From positions 1 through 64,000 of the forward strand of contig CAMYMC010000038.1 of NCBI GenBank assembly GCA_947259365.1: 64,000 nt of DNA, in the 5' to 3' direction. A program made the position numbers and the translations under genes. Each line of letters opens with the position of its first letter. Within the stretch, counting starts at the first letter, position 1. The notes below the pieces were generated by a model. That model searched no databases, had not been told where the DNA came from, and was given only the letters and a program-made list of their open reading frames with translations. Origin of the DNA: an uncultured Acidimicrobiaceae bacterium (GTDB lineage Bacteria > Actinomycetota > Acidimicrobiia > Spongiisociales > UBA5794). Positions 54,895 through 63,524 of the stretch are shown piece by piece.

Positions 54895-56886
54895 TCACAC
54901 CCACCGACCGGCGGTCACCACCTCGACGAGGCTCGGCCCTTCGGTCACCGCCAGCGCCGCCGCCAGTGCGTCCTCGAGCTCGTCGGGTGTCTCCACCCGG
55001 AAGCCGGCGCCGCCGCAGTTGCGGGCGAACGCGGCGAAATCCGGGTTCACGAGCGATGTCTGCCACACCGGGCGGAGCGCACCGACCTGCTCCCGACTGA
55101 TCTTGGCGAGCTCGTCGTTGTTGAGAACGACGTGGGTGATGTCCATGCCGTACTTGACCGCAGTCGTGAACTCGGCGAGGTACTGGCCGAGGCCTCCGTC
55201 CCCGGAGATCGAGACGACCGGGCGCTCCCCCCTCGTCGCCGCCCACGCCCCGAGGGCCGCCGGCAGGGCGAACCCGATCGACCCGAGGTAGCCGGACATC
55301 AGCACGTCCTGGTTCCCCCGGCACTCGAAATAGTGGCCGAACGCATACGTGTTGTTGCCGACGTCGACTGGGATCACGGCGTCACGCGGAGCGAGCGCGG
55401 AGAGCGCCGCGAACAGCCGCGCCGGGTGCATGCGTCCTCGATCGTCCGCCATCCGGGCGCGCCGCTCCTTCTCGGCGCGCCATCTCGTCCACCGATCCGC
55501 CACGTCGGCCCGCTGTTCGGGCCGCTCCACCTCGGGGAGGAGCTCACACAGCGCAGCGAGGGTGCGGCCGATCTCGCCCCAGAGAGGGACGTCGACCGGA
55601 TGGAACTTCCCGAGCATCATCCGGTCGAAATCCACCTGGATCGTCGGCTTCTTCTGGGAGATGCCGGTGTGGTTGGAGAACGACGCGCCGAAGACGAGCA
55701 GCAGATCGGAGCGACCCATCACCGCTGAGCCCACCGGCGTCCCGGAGCGCCCCAGCACCCCGCAGGCGAGAGGATGGTCGTCACCGATCGAGCCCTTCGC
55801 CTTGAACGTGGTGATGACGGGAGCGTCGATCTTCTCGGCGAGACGCAGCACCTCCTCGCGGTGGGGCCGGGCGCCGTTGCCGACGATGATGACCGGTCGC
55901 TCGGCGGCGCCGACCATCTCCGCAGCTCGCCCCAACTCTGCCGCCGGCGGTGCGATTTCGGTCGTCGCCACCCTTCCGGCACGGGGGCGGGCCGGGGGTT
56001 CGGTGAGTCCCGGCAGCTCCTGGGTGTCGTCGGGGAACACGAGATGGGCGACGTCGCGGGTCACGACCGCGTGCTTGATCCCCAGCGCCATGAGCTCGGT
56101 GGCGTTCTCCGGGACGAGCACGGTCTGGCTCCACTCGGCGACGGCTTCGAACGCCGCCGCCGTCGGTATCTCCTGGAAGGCGCCCGGCCCGAGCACTTGG
56201 GTGTCGACCTGACCGGTGAGGGCGAGGATGGGGACCCTGTCCACCTTGGCGTCCCAAAGCCCGGTGAGGAGGTTCGTCGCCCCGGGGCCGGCGATCGAGA
56301 AGCACGCGGCGGGGCGTCCGGTGAGCTTGGCGTACGCCGAAGCGGCGAACGCCCCGGCACCCTCGTGCCGAATGCCGAAGTAGCGGAGCCTGCCGTCCTC
56401 TTCGGCGCGCCGCAAAGCGTCCGCCAGCCCGAGGTTGGAGTGCCCCACCATGCCGAAGACCGTGTCGATCCCCCACTCGGTCATGACATCGACCATCTGA
56501 TCCATGAGCGTCGGTGCGGTATGCGGCACAGGCAGCTTCACGAACAGGCCATCGGGGCGCTCGTCGAGGGGATAGACCGTCGCCCGATCTCCATACCCCT
56601 CCGGCGGTTGGCCGGTGAGCGGATCGTATTCGTAGCCGTGCCAGGGACAGATGACATACCCGTGCTCGATCTGGCCCTCGCCGAGCGGGCCACCCTGGTG
56701 GGGACACCGGTTGTCGAGGGCGCCGTAGCCGTGCTCGGTGCGGGTGAGGCACAACGCCCGGTCTCCGACGATGACGGTCGTCACCTCGCCGCTGGCCAGG
56801 CCCCCCGGGTCGATGCGATGCCACTCACCCGCCACCGGCGTTGCGAGCGGTGCTTCCTCCACCGGACCCTCTTCCCCGGGGCGCAT
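54895..56886 (-). CDS. Fusion of Rieske domain and ThDP-dependent enzyme
   Basis: A 663-residue protein. Residues 21-118 form a Rieske [2Fe-2S] domain with Cys61-His63 and Cys80-His83. Residues 125-660 are a complete ThDP enzyme of the acetolactate synthase/pyruvate oxidase type: catalytic Glu175 (RHEGAGAF), the central domain (VGNGARPHREE), and the ThDP motif GDGG with its downstream NND. The ThDP part resembles pyruvate oxidase-like members (TAFGMVGHSN, GVLGRSG). A Rieske domain fused to a ThDP enzyme is unusual and suggests an electron acceptor. ATG at 56886; it follows the cupin gene by 2 nt. Confidence 0.88.
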   Translation of the reverse strand: MRPGEEGPVEEAPLATPVAGEWHRIDPGGLASGEVTTVIVGDRALCLTRTEHGYGALDNRCPHQGGPLGEGQIEHGYVICPWHGYEYDPLTGQPPEGYGDRATVYPLDERPDGLFVKLPVPHTAPTLMDQMVDVMTEWGIDTVFGMVGHSNLGLADALRRAEEDGRLRYFGIRHEGAGAFAASAYAKLTGRPAACFSIAGPGATNLLTGLWDAKVDRVPILALTGQVDTQVLGPGAFQEIPTAAAFEAVAEWSQTVLVPENATELMALGIKHAVVTRDVAHLVFPDDTQELPGLTEPPARPRAGRVATTEIAPPAAELGRAAEMVGAAERPVIIVGNGARPHREEVLRLAEKIDAPVITTFKAKGSIGDDHPLACGVLGRSGTPVGSAVMGRSDLLLVFGASFSNHTGISQKKPTIQVDFDRMMLGKFHPVDVPLWGEIGRTLAALCELLPEVERPEQRADVADRWTRWRAEKERRARMADDRGRMHPARLFAALSALAPRDAVIPVDVGNNTYAFGHYFECRGNQDVLMSGYLGSIGFALPAALGAWAATRGERPVVSISGDGGLGQYLAEFTTAVKYGMDITHVVLNNDELAKISREQVGALRPVWQTSLVNPDFAAFARNCGGAGFRVETPDELEDALAAALAVTEGPSLVEVVTAGRWV

Positions 56887-56888
56887 GC

Positions 56889-57278
56889 TCACGCCTCGTA
56901 GTCCGCGTCTGACACCTTCTCGGCGCGCCATTGTGTCGGGCCGCCGGTCGTCAGCGACAGGTGCATCATGTAGGACCCGAGGGTCGAGCCGTGCCAGTGC
57001 ACTTCACCGGCCGGTGTGTGGACGACGTCGCCGGCGCTCAGCTCGACCGTCTCCCCATCCTCGGTCTGGACCTTGCCGGCCCCCGAGACGACGTAGAGGA
57101 CCTGGCCGTCTGGATGCTCGTGCCAGTCCGTCCGGGCGCCGGGCTCGAAGAGCACGCCGAGAGCGTTGAGTGAATCTGGTCGAGGCTGGGGGGCGAGAGG
57201 CCCGAACCACACGCGCCCGGTGAAATGCTCCTCGCCTGCCGGAACCCACTCGATGCCGCCTGCGGCGCGATGCTCCAC
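56889..57278 (-). CDS. Cupin-domain protein
   Basis: A 129-residue single-domain cupin. The metal ligands are suggested by His53, His55 and Gln59 (DWHEHPDGQVLY) and His94 (EVHWHG). It resembles the carboxymuconolactone-type/quercetinase-like small cupins. GTG at 57278 has GAGGAGG 5 nt upstream. Its stop is 2 nt before the Rieske/ThDP gene, so the two likely work together. Confidence 0.85.
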   Translation of the reverse strand: MEHRAAGGIEWVPAGEEHFTGRVWFGPLAPQPRPDSLNALGVLFEPGARTDWHEHPDGQVLYVVSGAGKVQTEDGETVELSAGDVVHTPAGEVHWHGSTLGSYMMHLSLTTGGPTQWRAEKVSDADYEA

Positions 57279-57331
57279 ATCTGCCTCCTCGTCGTGGTGG
57301 AGGGGGCAGCGTACCCGGCCGAGGCGCGCCG

Positions 57332-57466
57332 TCAGCGGGGAAACTTGCGTCGCCGGCGCTTGACGGCTTTGCCGCGACCCCTCCCCCTCGCCAGCCACCC
57401 CACGGCGAAGCCGAAGAGCGCGGAGGCAACGAGCCAGATGGTGATCTGGGAGGCGACGAACATCAT
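57332..57466 (-). CDS. 44-aa membrane protein with basic tail
   Basis: A short protein with one membrane helix (about 4-26) and a strongly basic tail (KAVKRRRRKFPR). It starts 7 nt behind the OmpA-like gene, with GGAG upstream. It might be a companion of that protein; no family recognised. Confidence 0.5.
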   Translation of the reverse strand: MMFVASQITIWLVASALFGFAVGWLARGRGRGKAVKRRRRKFPR

Positions 57467-57473
57467 GGGGCTC

Positions 57474-58649
57474 TCACTCCTTGACTGCGGTGAACTCGAT
57501 CCGCCTGTTGCGGGCCCGGCCTTCCGCGGTCTCGTTGTCGGCGATCGGCCTCGTCTCGCCGTACCCGACGACGGCGAACCGCGACGCGTCCTCGCCCTGA
57601 GCGACCAGGTAGGCGAGCACCGCCTCGGCCCTCCGCCGAGACAGATCGAGGTTGTAGGCATCGCTGCCCCGATCGTCGGTGTGCCCGCTGATCTCCACCG
57701 GCACCGCCGGGAACCGGCCCAGGGCGAGGAGGATCTCATCGAGGAACTCGCGCCCTGCGGGGGTGATGACGTCCGAGTCGAGCTCGAACTCGATGACCTT
57801 GCCCTCGATGAGATCGTCGAGGCTCTCCTGGAGCTCGATGACCTGCTGCTCGGGCGGCGGCGGCTCTGCGTCCTTGACAGTGAGGGCGCTGACGAAATCG
57901 AAGGTGATCGCAGAGAGGACGTCTTCGATGGCGGTCCGCGCGTCGGTCCGAGCTTGACGGGAATCGAACTCGGCGGCGACGGAGACGAGGGCCGCGTTCG
58001 GGTTGGCGAGCACCTCGCCCGACGGCGTCAGCTCGTGGACCACGCGCACGAGCGTGAGCACGGTGGGCAGCCAGTCCCGCTCGGGGGCGACGCCCTCGTC
58101 GACGGCGAGGCCGGCCGCGTCGACCCGGGGGAAGACGTTCTCGAGCGCGTCCGTGATCGACGCGAGGGTGAGATCGTCGGACACGGTCCCGGCGACGGAC
58201 GCCGCCGTCGAGGTCCATCTCACGACGAGGGGCTCAGCCGGCACGACGATGTCTCTCGCCTCGTTGGTGACGACGACCCTCAGGTCTGCGGTGACGTCCC
58301 CAACGCCTTCGAGGTTGGCGGCGAGGAACTCGGGGATCCGGGCCACGAGCGTCTCGTCGTCGACGGCGCCGCTGACGTGGAGGTCGGTCCCCGACGCCTC
58401 CACCTCGAGAGCATCTTGGCCGTTGACGGCGAGCAGGGCGAGCGCATCGGACTCGAGGTTGTCCTGCACGGTGCGGACCCCAAAGACCACGCCGAGGATG
58501 ACGACAACGAGGAATCCCAGGAGCGCCGTCATGATGAAGACGGGCAGGGCAACCGGGCCGTCCTCATCAATCGAGTCTCCGGTCGGCGGGCGGCTGCTCC
58601 TCGGCGGAGCGCCGATCTCACGCAGTCGGGTTGAGGATCTCTTGGCCAT
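57474..58649 (-). CDS. OmpA-family protein with N-terminal anchor
   Basis: A 391-residue envelope protein. A cytoplasmic start of about 35 residues, one membrane helix (about 36-58), a middle with BON-like repeats (LHVSGAVDDETL, and again further on), and a C-terminal OmpA/peptidoglycan-binding domain with ISGHTDDRGSDAYNLDLSRRRAEAV and GYGETRPIADN. The build is that of mycobacterial ArfA/OmpATb, though not its operon. It probably tethers the membrane to peptidoglycan. Confidence 0.88.
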   Translation of the reverse strand: MAKRSSTRLREIGAPPRSSRPPTGDSIDEDGPVALPVFIMTALLGFLVVVILGVVFGVRTVQDNLESDALALLAVNGQDALEVEASGTDLHVSGAVDDETLVARIPEFLAANLEGVGDVTADLRVVVTNEARDIVVPAEPLVVRWTSTAASVAGTVSDDLTLASITDALENVFPRVDAAGLAVDEGVAPERDWLPTVLTLVRVVHELTPSGEVLANPNAALVSVAAEFDSRQARTDARTAIEDVLSAITFDFVSALTVKDAEPPPPEQQVIELQESLDDLIEGKVIEFELDSDVITPAGREFLDEILLALGRFPAVPVEISGHTDDRGSDAYNLDLSRRRAEAVLAYLVAQGEDASRFAVVGYGETRPIADNETAEGRARNRRIEFTAVKE

Positions 58650-58712
58650 CTCGTGGTGGTTTCCGGGGGTGGTGGCGCGGATGGTAACGGAGCGTCGGCG
58701 CTGGTCAGGGGA

Positions 58713-59486
58713 TCATCCGGCGGGCAGCCTCACGCGCTCGGCGGTCTCTTCGTCTTCTTCGGCGAGCACGACGCGTATCGCCTCGTGACGCTGGGTTGCG
58801 TCCGCGAGCATGTCCCGTACTGCGGCCTTGAGCCCCCTGAGCATGAGCTCGACACGTTGCTGCTCGGCGCGCGCTTGCTGCACCCACTCCTCGGCTTCGC
58901 GCTTGCTCTCGTCGATCGCAGCGAGCGCATCGTGTCTCGCCTCGGTCACGATCCGCTCGGCTTGTCTCCGGGCCGCGGCAAGCAGCCGGTCCGCTTCGTC
59001 GTCGGTCGCCGTTCGCGACGCCTCGGCCTCCTCACGGATGCGATCGGCCTCGAGACGCGCTGCGCTGCGGACTTCGTCGGCCTCGGCTTCCGCGGTGGCG
59101 CGGGACTCGACCAGGTCGGCGCGAAGCGATTCGAGGCGGGCGCGTTGCTCCTCGAGTTCCCGCCTCGGCCCCTCCAGATGGCCGGCGCGGGCACGTGCTC
59201 GCTCGATGATCTCGGCCGCCTTCTTCTCGGCATCTTCGATGAGATTGTGCTTGGCGTCGGCGGCCGCGAGGAACGCGATGCCGACTGCCTGTTCGGCATC
59301 CTTCGTGCCCTCGATCTGACGTTCGAGTGCGTGGATCTTCGAATGGGCGGCGGTGAGCTGCTCCTCGAACTCGAGCGCGGCCTCGACCACCCGTTCCATG
59401 AAGGCGTCGACCTCGTGCGGGTCGTAACCGCCTTTCCGGACCATCTCGAACTCGCGTGCCTCGACAGCACTCGAGATTGGCTGCAT
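58713..59486 (-). CDS. DivIVA-domain coiled-coil protein
   Basis: A 257-residue protein. The N-terminal part has a DivIVA-like membrane-binding turn (REFEMVRKGGYDPHEVDAFMERV) and the rest is a long Ala/Glu/Arg coiled coil. DivIVA/Wag31-type proteins mark cell poles and division sites; this copy is not next to ftsZ, so it may be a paralogue. ATG at 59486 has GAGGAGG 5 nt upstream, better than the ATGs at 59528 and 59522. Confidence 0.85.
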   Translation of the reverse strand: MQPISSAVEAREFEMVRKGGYDPHEVDAFMERVVEAALEFEEQLTAAHSKIHALERQIEGTKDAEQAVGIAFLAAADAKHNLIEDAEKKAAEIIERARARAGHLEGPRRELEEQRARLESLRADLVESRATAEAEADEVRSAARLEADRIREEAEASRTATDDEADRLLAAARRQAERIVTEARHDALAAIDESKREAEEWVQQARAEQQRVELMLRGLKAAVRDMLADATQRHEAIRVVLAEEDEETAERVRLPAG

Positions 59487-59568
59487 CGCCGCCTCCTCGT
59501 CGGGCTGGCGGCCTTCCGACATCCCCATCTGAGCTTACAGAGAGTGTAATTCCTACCACCCTCTGTGG

Positions 59569-60042
59569 TCAAGGAGAAAGCGTGGCGACGAGGCGGTCGA
59601 CGAGGGCGCCGAGTGCCGGATTGAGGAGCTGACGAGCTCGTTCCGGCTCTGCCCAGGACACCCTGTCGATCTCGGGAAACTCGGCAGCCTTCCCGCTACG
59701 GGGCGGCCACTCCATCGTGAAGGTGTTCGAAGTGAACCGGTCGGGATCGAGGTCGCCCTCGACCGCCCAGGCGTGGACGGTCTTTCCGGACTTGAGGCGC
59801 ACCGAGCCGAGTGGGGTCGGCGGGGACGCCGACGGGGGCGTATAGCCCGTCTCCTCGGCGAACTCGCGTAGGGCCGTCGTGAGGAGGTCCTCCCCCGGTT
59901 CGACCTCGCCCTTGGGCAGCGTCCATGCGCCGGTTTCTCGCGATTGCCAGAAGGGGCCCCCGGGATGCGCGATGAGCACCTCGATGCCCTCGTCGGTGTG
60001 CCGGAAGAGCAGGATGCCGGCCGACTCCCTCCCCTCCGTCAC
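59569..60042 (-). CDS. NUDIX hydrolase
   Basis: A 157-residue NUDIX protein with a full box (GEVEPGEDLLTTALREFAEETG). The start SAGILLFRH and the WTLPKGEVEPGE context match the diadenosine/8-oxo-dGTP-type group that in actinobacteria often carries a protein of about this size. Substrate unknown. GTG at 60042 overlaps the cupin stop by 4 nt. Confidence 0.88.
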   Translation of the reverse strand: MTEGRESAGILLFRHTDEGIEVLIAHPGGPFWQSRETGAWTLPKGEVEPGEDLLTTALREFAEETGYTPPSASPPTPLGSVRLKSGKTVHAWAVEGDLDPDRFTSNTFTMEWPPRSGKAAEFPEIDRVSWAEPERARQLLNPALGALVDRLVATLSP

Positions 60043-60311
60043 CCGAGATACGCCTCCCAGCAGGTCACGCCCTCCGGACCGACCTCGGCTGTGTGCACGG
60101 TGCCGGCCGGCAAGTCGAGACGATCGCCGGGTCGTAACGCATGGTCGCCCGCCGCGGTGTGGAACGTGATGGATCCGGCGAGGCAGAAGAGGATCTTGTC
60201 GCGGGGATGATCGTGGGCTCCGTAGACGGCACCCGGGCCGTTCGACCACGCCGTGGCCTCGAGCCCGAGGGCGGAGAGCTGGGCGCGAGCGGCCTCGACC
60301 GGATCGGTCAC
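60039..60311 (-). CDS. Small cupin protein
   Basis: A 90-residue single cupin domain. The ligands are in AHDHPRDKILF and the late LPAGTVHTAE. It is short even for a cupin. It starts with GTG overlapping the upstream stop (GTGA) and overlaps the NUDIX start, so it belongs to a tight three-gene operon. Confidence 0.8.
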   Translation of the reverse strand: MTDPVEAARAQLSALGLEATAWSNGPGAVYGAHDHPRDKILFCLAGSITFHTAAGDHALRPGDRLDLPAGTVHTAEVGPEGVTCWEAYLG

Positions 60312-60577
60312 GTCACGAGATACTCGTCGAGCCGGGCGGGGTACTCGGGGAAGTAGCGGGAGATGACGTCGAGCCCGAACCTGGCGAGGATCGCCTCTTT
60401 GGGCTCGCGATCGAGGAGGAACCGGAACGAGGCCTCGACGAGCCTGTCCGGTGCGATGCCGAGTGCCGCAGCACGCTCGAGCGCGCCGGTCACCTCGTGG
60501 ACCGTCGCCGATGCGCCCTCGCGCACCGTCACGGAATACGCGTCCTCACCAACAGGGGTGACCTCGACCGTCGTCAT
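60308..60577 (-). CDS. Conserved hypothetical protein
   Basis: An 89-residue soluble protein, beta-strands at the start (TTVEVTPVGEDAYSVTV) and then helices with RLVEASFRFLLDREPKEAIL. It has the look of a conserved actinobacterial protein but I cannot name a family. It is the first gene of the operon with the small cupin and NUDIX genes. ATG at 60577. Confidence 0.65.
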   Translation of the reverse strand: MTTVEVTPVGEDAYSVTVREGASATVHEVTGALERAAALGIAPDRLVEASFRFLLDREPKEAILARFGLDVISRYFPEYPARLDEYLVT

Positions 60578-60625
60578 GTCGATGACGTTAGCGACCGTCC
60601 CGGCTTCGCCACCTACTCTCGCCTC

Positions 60626-61249
60626 ATGCCCATCAGCGCCGTCGTCGACTGCGAGCGCCTCTCCGCCGCCTGGCCGGCACAGCCCGTGAACACCGCATCG
60701 GCTGCCGGGATCGTCGCCGTCGGCATCCTGCTCGTCGCTCTCGCGACTCCACCCCATCGCTGGTACGGGATCATCGTGATGCTCACCGGCGCGGGCAGCA
60801 TCGCGTTCCATGGAGACCTCAGCCCGCTCACCGAGGGTCTCCACGACTGGTCGCTCGCGCTCCTCGCCGGCGCGTTCGCCCTGGCGACCGGGTCGACGGC
60901 GCGAGCGGCCACCTCGCACCTCGTCGCTCTCGGTGGTGCACTTGGTGTCGCGCTCGGCGTCGCTCCCGACAGCGCGGAGATCCTGACCCTGATCCTCGCT
61001 CTCACGGCCGTCGTGCGCGAGCTCCCGGTCCTGGCGACCCGGCACCGGGGCCCGCTCTTCGTCGCCGGTCTGCTCGCATCGACAGGCGCGGCCGCATCGT
61101 TCCTCGGTCGCACGGGTGGGGCGCTCTGCGCACCGTCGAGCGTGCTCCAGCCGCACGCGGTCTGGCACCTGCTCGGCGCCCTCGCCCTCGCTGCGTACGC
61201 ACTGTCCCGAGGCTGGCTGGCCGGTGGCCGGGATAGGGTGGCGGGATGA
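60626..61249 (+). CDS. Ceramidase-like (CREST superfamily) membrane protein
   Basis: A 207-residue protein with about seven membrane helices. The set of residues of the CREST superfamily hydrolases is present: Ser58 and His62 (GSIAFH), Asp74 (LHDW), and His177/His181 (HAVWH). The start has CER at 9-11 and PVN at 20-22, as in bacterial ceramidase-like proteins (CERxGPG...EPxN). It may be a zinc hydrolase on lipid amides. It overlaps the next gene by 4 nt. Confidence 0.7.
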   Translation: MPISAVVDCERLSAAWPAQPVNTASAAGIVAVGILLVALATPPHRWYGIIVMLTGAGSIAFHGDLSPLTEGLHDWSLALLAGAFALATGSTARAATSHLVALGGALGVALGVAPDSAEILTLILALTAVVRELPVLATRHRGPLFVAGLLASTGAAASFLGRTGGALCAPSSVLQPHAVWHLLGALALAAYALSRGWLAGGRDRVAG

Positions 61250-61770
61250 TCTCGACACGCGGCATCAACCACCCGGCGTTCGTCGGCCGCACATACGACG
61301 AGACCGTCCGGTTCTACACCGAGGTCCTCGGCATGCGACTCGTCCTAGAGCAGCCGAACCTCGACGACGAGTCCTCGACCCACCTCTTCTTCGAGGCGGG
61401 CCCCGGCCAGTTCATCGCGTTCTTCGTGCCCGGGAGCGGGTCGCTCCCCGAGACGCCGCAAACGAGGGGCCTGGGGAGGCTGCTCCATCTCGCCCTCAAC
61501 CTCGACGCTCCGATCGAAGAGGCGATGGCGGTGCTCGACGCCGAGGGAATCCGCTATCGGGGTCCGATCGATCGCGGCTACGAGCGATCCTTGTACTTCC
61601 GCGACCCCAACGGCGTCGTCATCGAGCTCCTCACCTGGATCACGCCGGTGCCCGACGGCGTCGACGAGGGCGATCTCATCGCGGCGGCGCAGCAGCTGCG
61701 CCGGAGGCGTGGCGCCGCGTTCATCGAGGACGTCGACGTGCGCGAGGTTCTCGAGGGGGGAGGGCCGTGA
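61246..61770 (+). CDS. VOC (glyoxalase-type) protein
   Basis: A 174-residue vicinal-oxygen-chelate protein with two beta-alpha-beta-beta-beta units. Start RGINHPAFVGRTYDETVRFYTEVLGMRL gives the first metal His; LLHLALNL and PNGVVIELLTW give the later ligands. It could be a dioxygenase, glyoxalase or resistance protein. It overlaps both neighbours by 4 nt. Confidence 0.85.
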   Translation: MISTRGINHPAFVGRTYDETVRFYTEVLGMRLVLEQPNLDDESSTHLFFEAGPGQFIAFFVPGSGSLPETPQTRGLGRLLHLALNLDAPIEEAMAVLDAEGIRYRGPIDRGYERSLYFRDPNGVVIELLTWITPVPDGVDEGDLIAAAQQLRRRRGAAFIEDVDVREVLEGGGP

Positions 61771-62717
61771 CGACGCTCCCCCACGTCAAGATCCTCGACG
61801 TCGAGGAAGCCGCGGCGCGCATCGCCCCGCACATCCACCGCACCCCGATCGCGACATCGGCGAGCCTGGACGCGGAGCTCGAGGCCACGGTCTTCTTCAA
61901 GTGCGAGAACCTCCAGAAGGTCGGCGCGTTCAAGGCGCGCGGAGCGCTCAATGCGGTTCTGCGCCTCGTCGAGCGAGGCGAAACGACCGGTGTCGTCACC
62001 CACTCGTCCGGCAACCACGGCGCGGCGCTCGCCTACGCCGCCGGCCGCGTCGGCCTTTCGTGCGTCGTCGTCATGCCGGAGACCGTCAGCCCGATCAAGG
62101 CCGATGCAGTGCGGGGCTACGGCGCCGAGATCGTCTTCTGCGCGCACGACGAGCGCGAGCAGACCGCGGCGTCGGTCCGTGAGGAGCGCGGCGCCGTGCT
62201 CGTCCATCCCTACAACGACCCCGCGGTGATCGCCGGTCAGGGGACGGCGGCGCTGGAGTTGATCGCCGCCGTCGCCGACCTCGACGTCGTCGTCGCCCCG
62301 GTGGGCGGTGGTGGGCTCGCCTCCGGCACGAGCGTCGTGGTCCGGGCCCTCCTCGACCGTGCCCGCATCATCGGAGCGGAGCCGGCAGCGGTCGACGATG
62401 CAGCGCGCTCGGTCGCCAGCGGCGAGCTCCAGCCTGCGGTCGACGATCCCGACACGATCGCCGACGGTCTGCTCACCGGGCTCGGAGATCTCACCTTCGA
62501 CATCCTCAGGGCGGCCGGTGTCGAGATCGTGACGGTATCGGAGGCCGCCATCGTCGACGCCGCCCTCTTCCACCTGCATCGCATGAAGCTCCTCGTCGAA
62601 CCATCGGGAGCCGTCGCGCTCGCCGCCCTCCGTGCCACGGCCCCGACGGTTGCCGGACAGCGAGTCGGTGTCATCCTCTCCGGGGGCAACACCGACCTGC
62701 GCTGGCTTCCCCGCTGA
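61767..62717 (+). CDS. Threonine/serine dehydratase-like PLP enzyme
   Basis: A 316-residue fold-type II PLP enzyme. The Schiff-base lysine is Lys56 in GAFKARGA, the phosphate loop is VGGGGLASG, and the substrate loop SSGNHG. It lacks a C-terminal ACT regulatory domain, so it is the catabolic threonine dehydratase/serine racemase type, not biosynthetic IlvA. GTG at 61767 overlaps the VOC stop. Confidence 0.9.
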   Translation: MTTLPHVKILDVEEAAARIAPHIHRTPIATSASLDAELEATVFFKCENLQKVGAFKARGALNAVLRLVERGETTGVVTHSSGNHGAALAYAAGRVGLSCVVVMPETVSPIKADAVRGYGAEIVFCAHDEREQTAASVREERGAVLVHPYNDPAVIAGQGTAALELIAAVADLDVVVAPVGGGGLASGTSVVVRALLDRARIIGAEPAAVDDAARSVASGELQPAVDDPDTIADGLLTGLGDLTFDILRAAGVEIVTVSEAAIVDAALFHLHRMKLLVEPSGAVALAALRATAPTVAGQRVGVILSGGNTDLRWLPR

Positions 62718-62819
62718 CGTTCGACGTACTCCTCAAGGCGCGTCCCGCGGCAGCCGTTCCTATCGCGGGGCCACGGCCGAGAGCCAAGGGCGGGGGTCGC
62801 CGACGGAGGGGACTCCTCA

Positions 62820-63266
62820 GTGCGCTGCAGAGAACGTCAGGCCGGGTTCACGATGGTCGAGCTCGTCGTCGTGCTCCTCATCGTCGCCGTCCTCATCATC
62901 ATCGGGCTCCCCACGTATCAGGGGTTCCGCAACCGCGCCCTCGATCGCGACACGCAGGCCGACCTGCGCGGAGCCGTCCTCGTCGAGAACCTCTATCACC
63001 TCGACAACGCGATGTTCACCGAGACGACGAGCCTGCTCGCCGAGCTCGAGCCGCTGATCTCGTTCAACGTCGCCGGCGACCCCGAGGGCACGGTGCGGGT
63101 TCGGACCGGGGCCGCCGACGTCGAAGTGTGCGCCTTCTCCCTCAGCCGCTCGGGACTGTGGTGGGCGGTGTACCACGCCACCTCGGGTGGAACCCGCTAC
63201 GGCCAGTCTGCCCCGGCCACCTGCAACGCGGCCCTCGCCTCCGGGTGGTCGGCCGACGGGTGGTGA
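62820..63266 (+). CDS. Type IV prepilin-like protein
   Basis: A 148-residue prepilin. A short basic leader ends with Gly before FTMVELV (cleavage G|F, Glu at +5), followed by the hydrophobic helix of the pilin core and a soluble globular domain with two late cysteines (VEVCAF, PATCNA) that could form a disulfide. GTG at 62820 with GGAGGGG 8 nt upstream. No pilus assembly genes are in the window. Confidence 0.88.
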   Translation: MRCRERQAGFTMVELVVVLLIVAVLIIIGLPTYQGFRNRALDRDTQADLRGAVLVENLYHLDNAMFTETTSLLAELEPLISFNVAGDPEGTVRVRTGAADVEVCAFSLSRSGLWWAVYHATSGGTRYGQSAPATCNAALASGWSADGW

Positions 63267-63338
63267 GCCGAGCCGGTCACGCCGTCCGGGCATGCTCGAC
63301 ACACGGGGGCGGAGCGCCCTTGGCGAAGTCGAGGACGC

Positions 63339-63524
63339 TCAGCGCTTGGCCGGCTTGACCTTGCGCAGCGCCTCCATCTGCTCAACGACCTTCCGGCCTG
63401 CGTCGTCGCCCATGTGGGGCAAGCGGGCAGAGCGGTGGATGTATCGCGACGGGTCGTCGTCGATGTAGCGGCGCACGATGCGCCGGGTCGCAAGTCTCCG
63501 TCGGAGCTTCCCGTGGCCGGCCAA
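63339..63524 (-). CDS. Small basic hypothetical protein
   Basis: A 61-residue, Arg/Lys-rich protein, with a central block RYIDDDPSRYIHRSARLPHMGDD that looks conserved. A TTG at 63524 with GAGG upstream is the only plausible start. It converges with the prepilin gene. I cannot assign a function. Confidence 0.4.
   Translation of the reverse strand: MAGHGKLRRRLATRRIVRRYIDDDPSRYIHRSARLPHMGDDAGRKVVEQMEALRKVKPAKR

Noticed and set aside
53785-55728. 647-codon plus-strand open frame
   Set aside because: It covers the EamA gene in another frame and the Rieske/ThDP gene in antisense, both of which are well supported.
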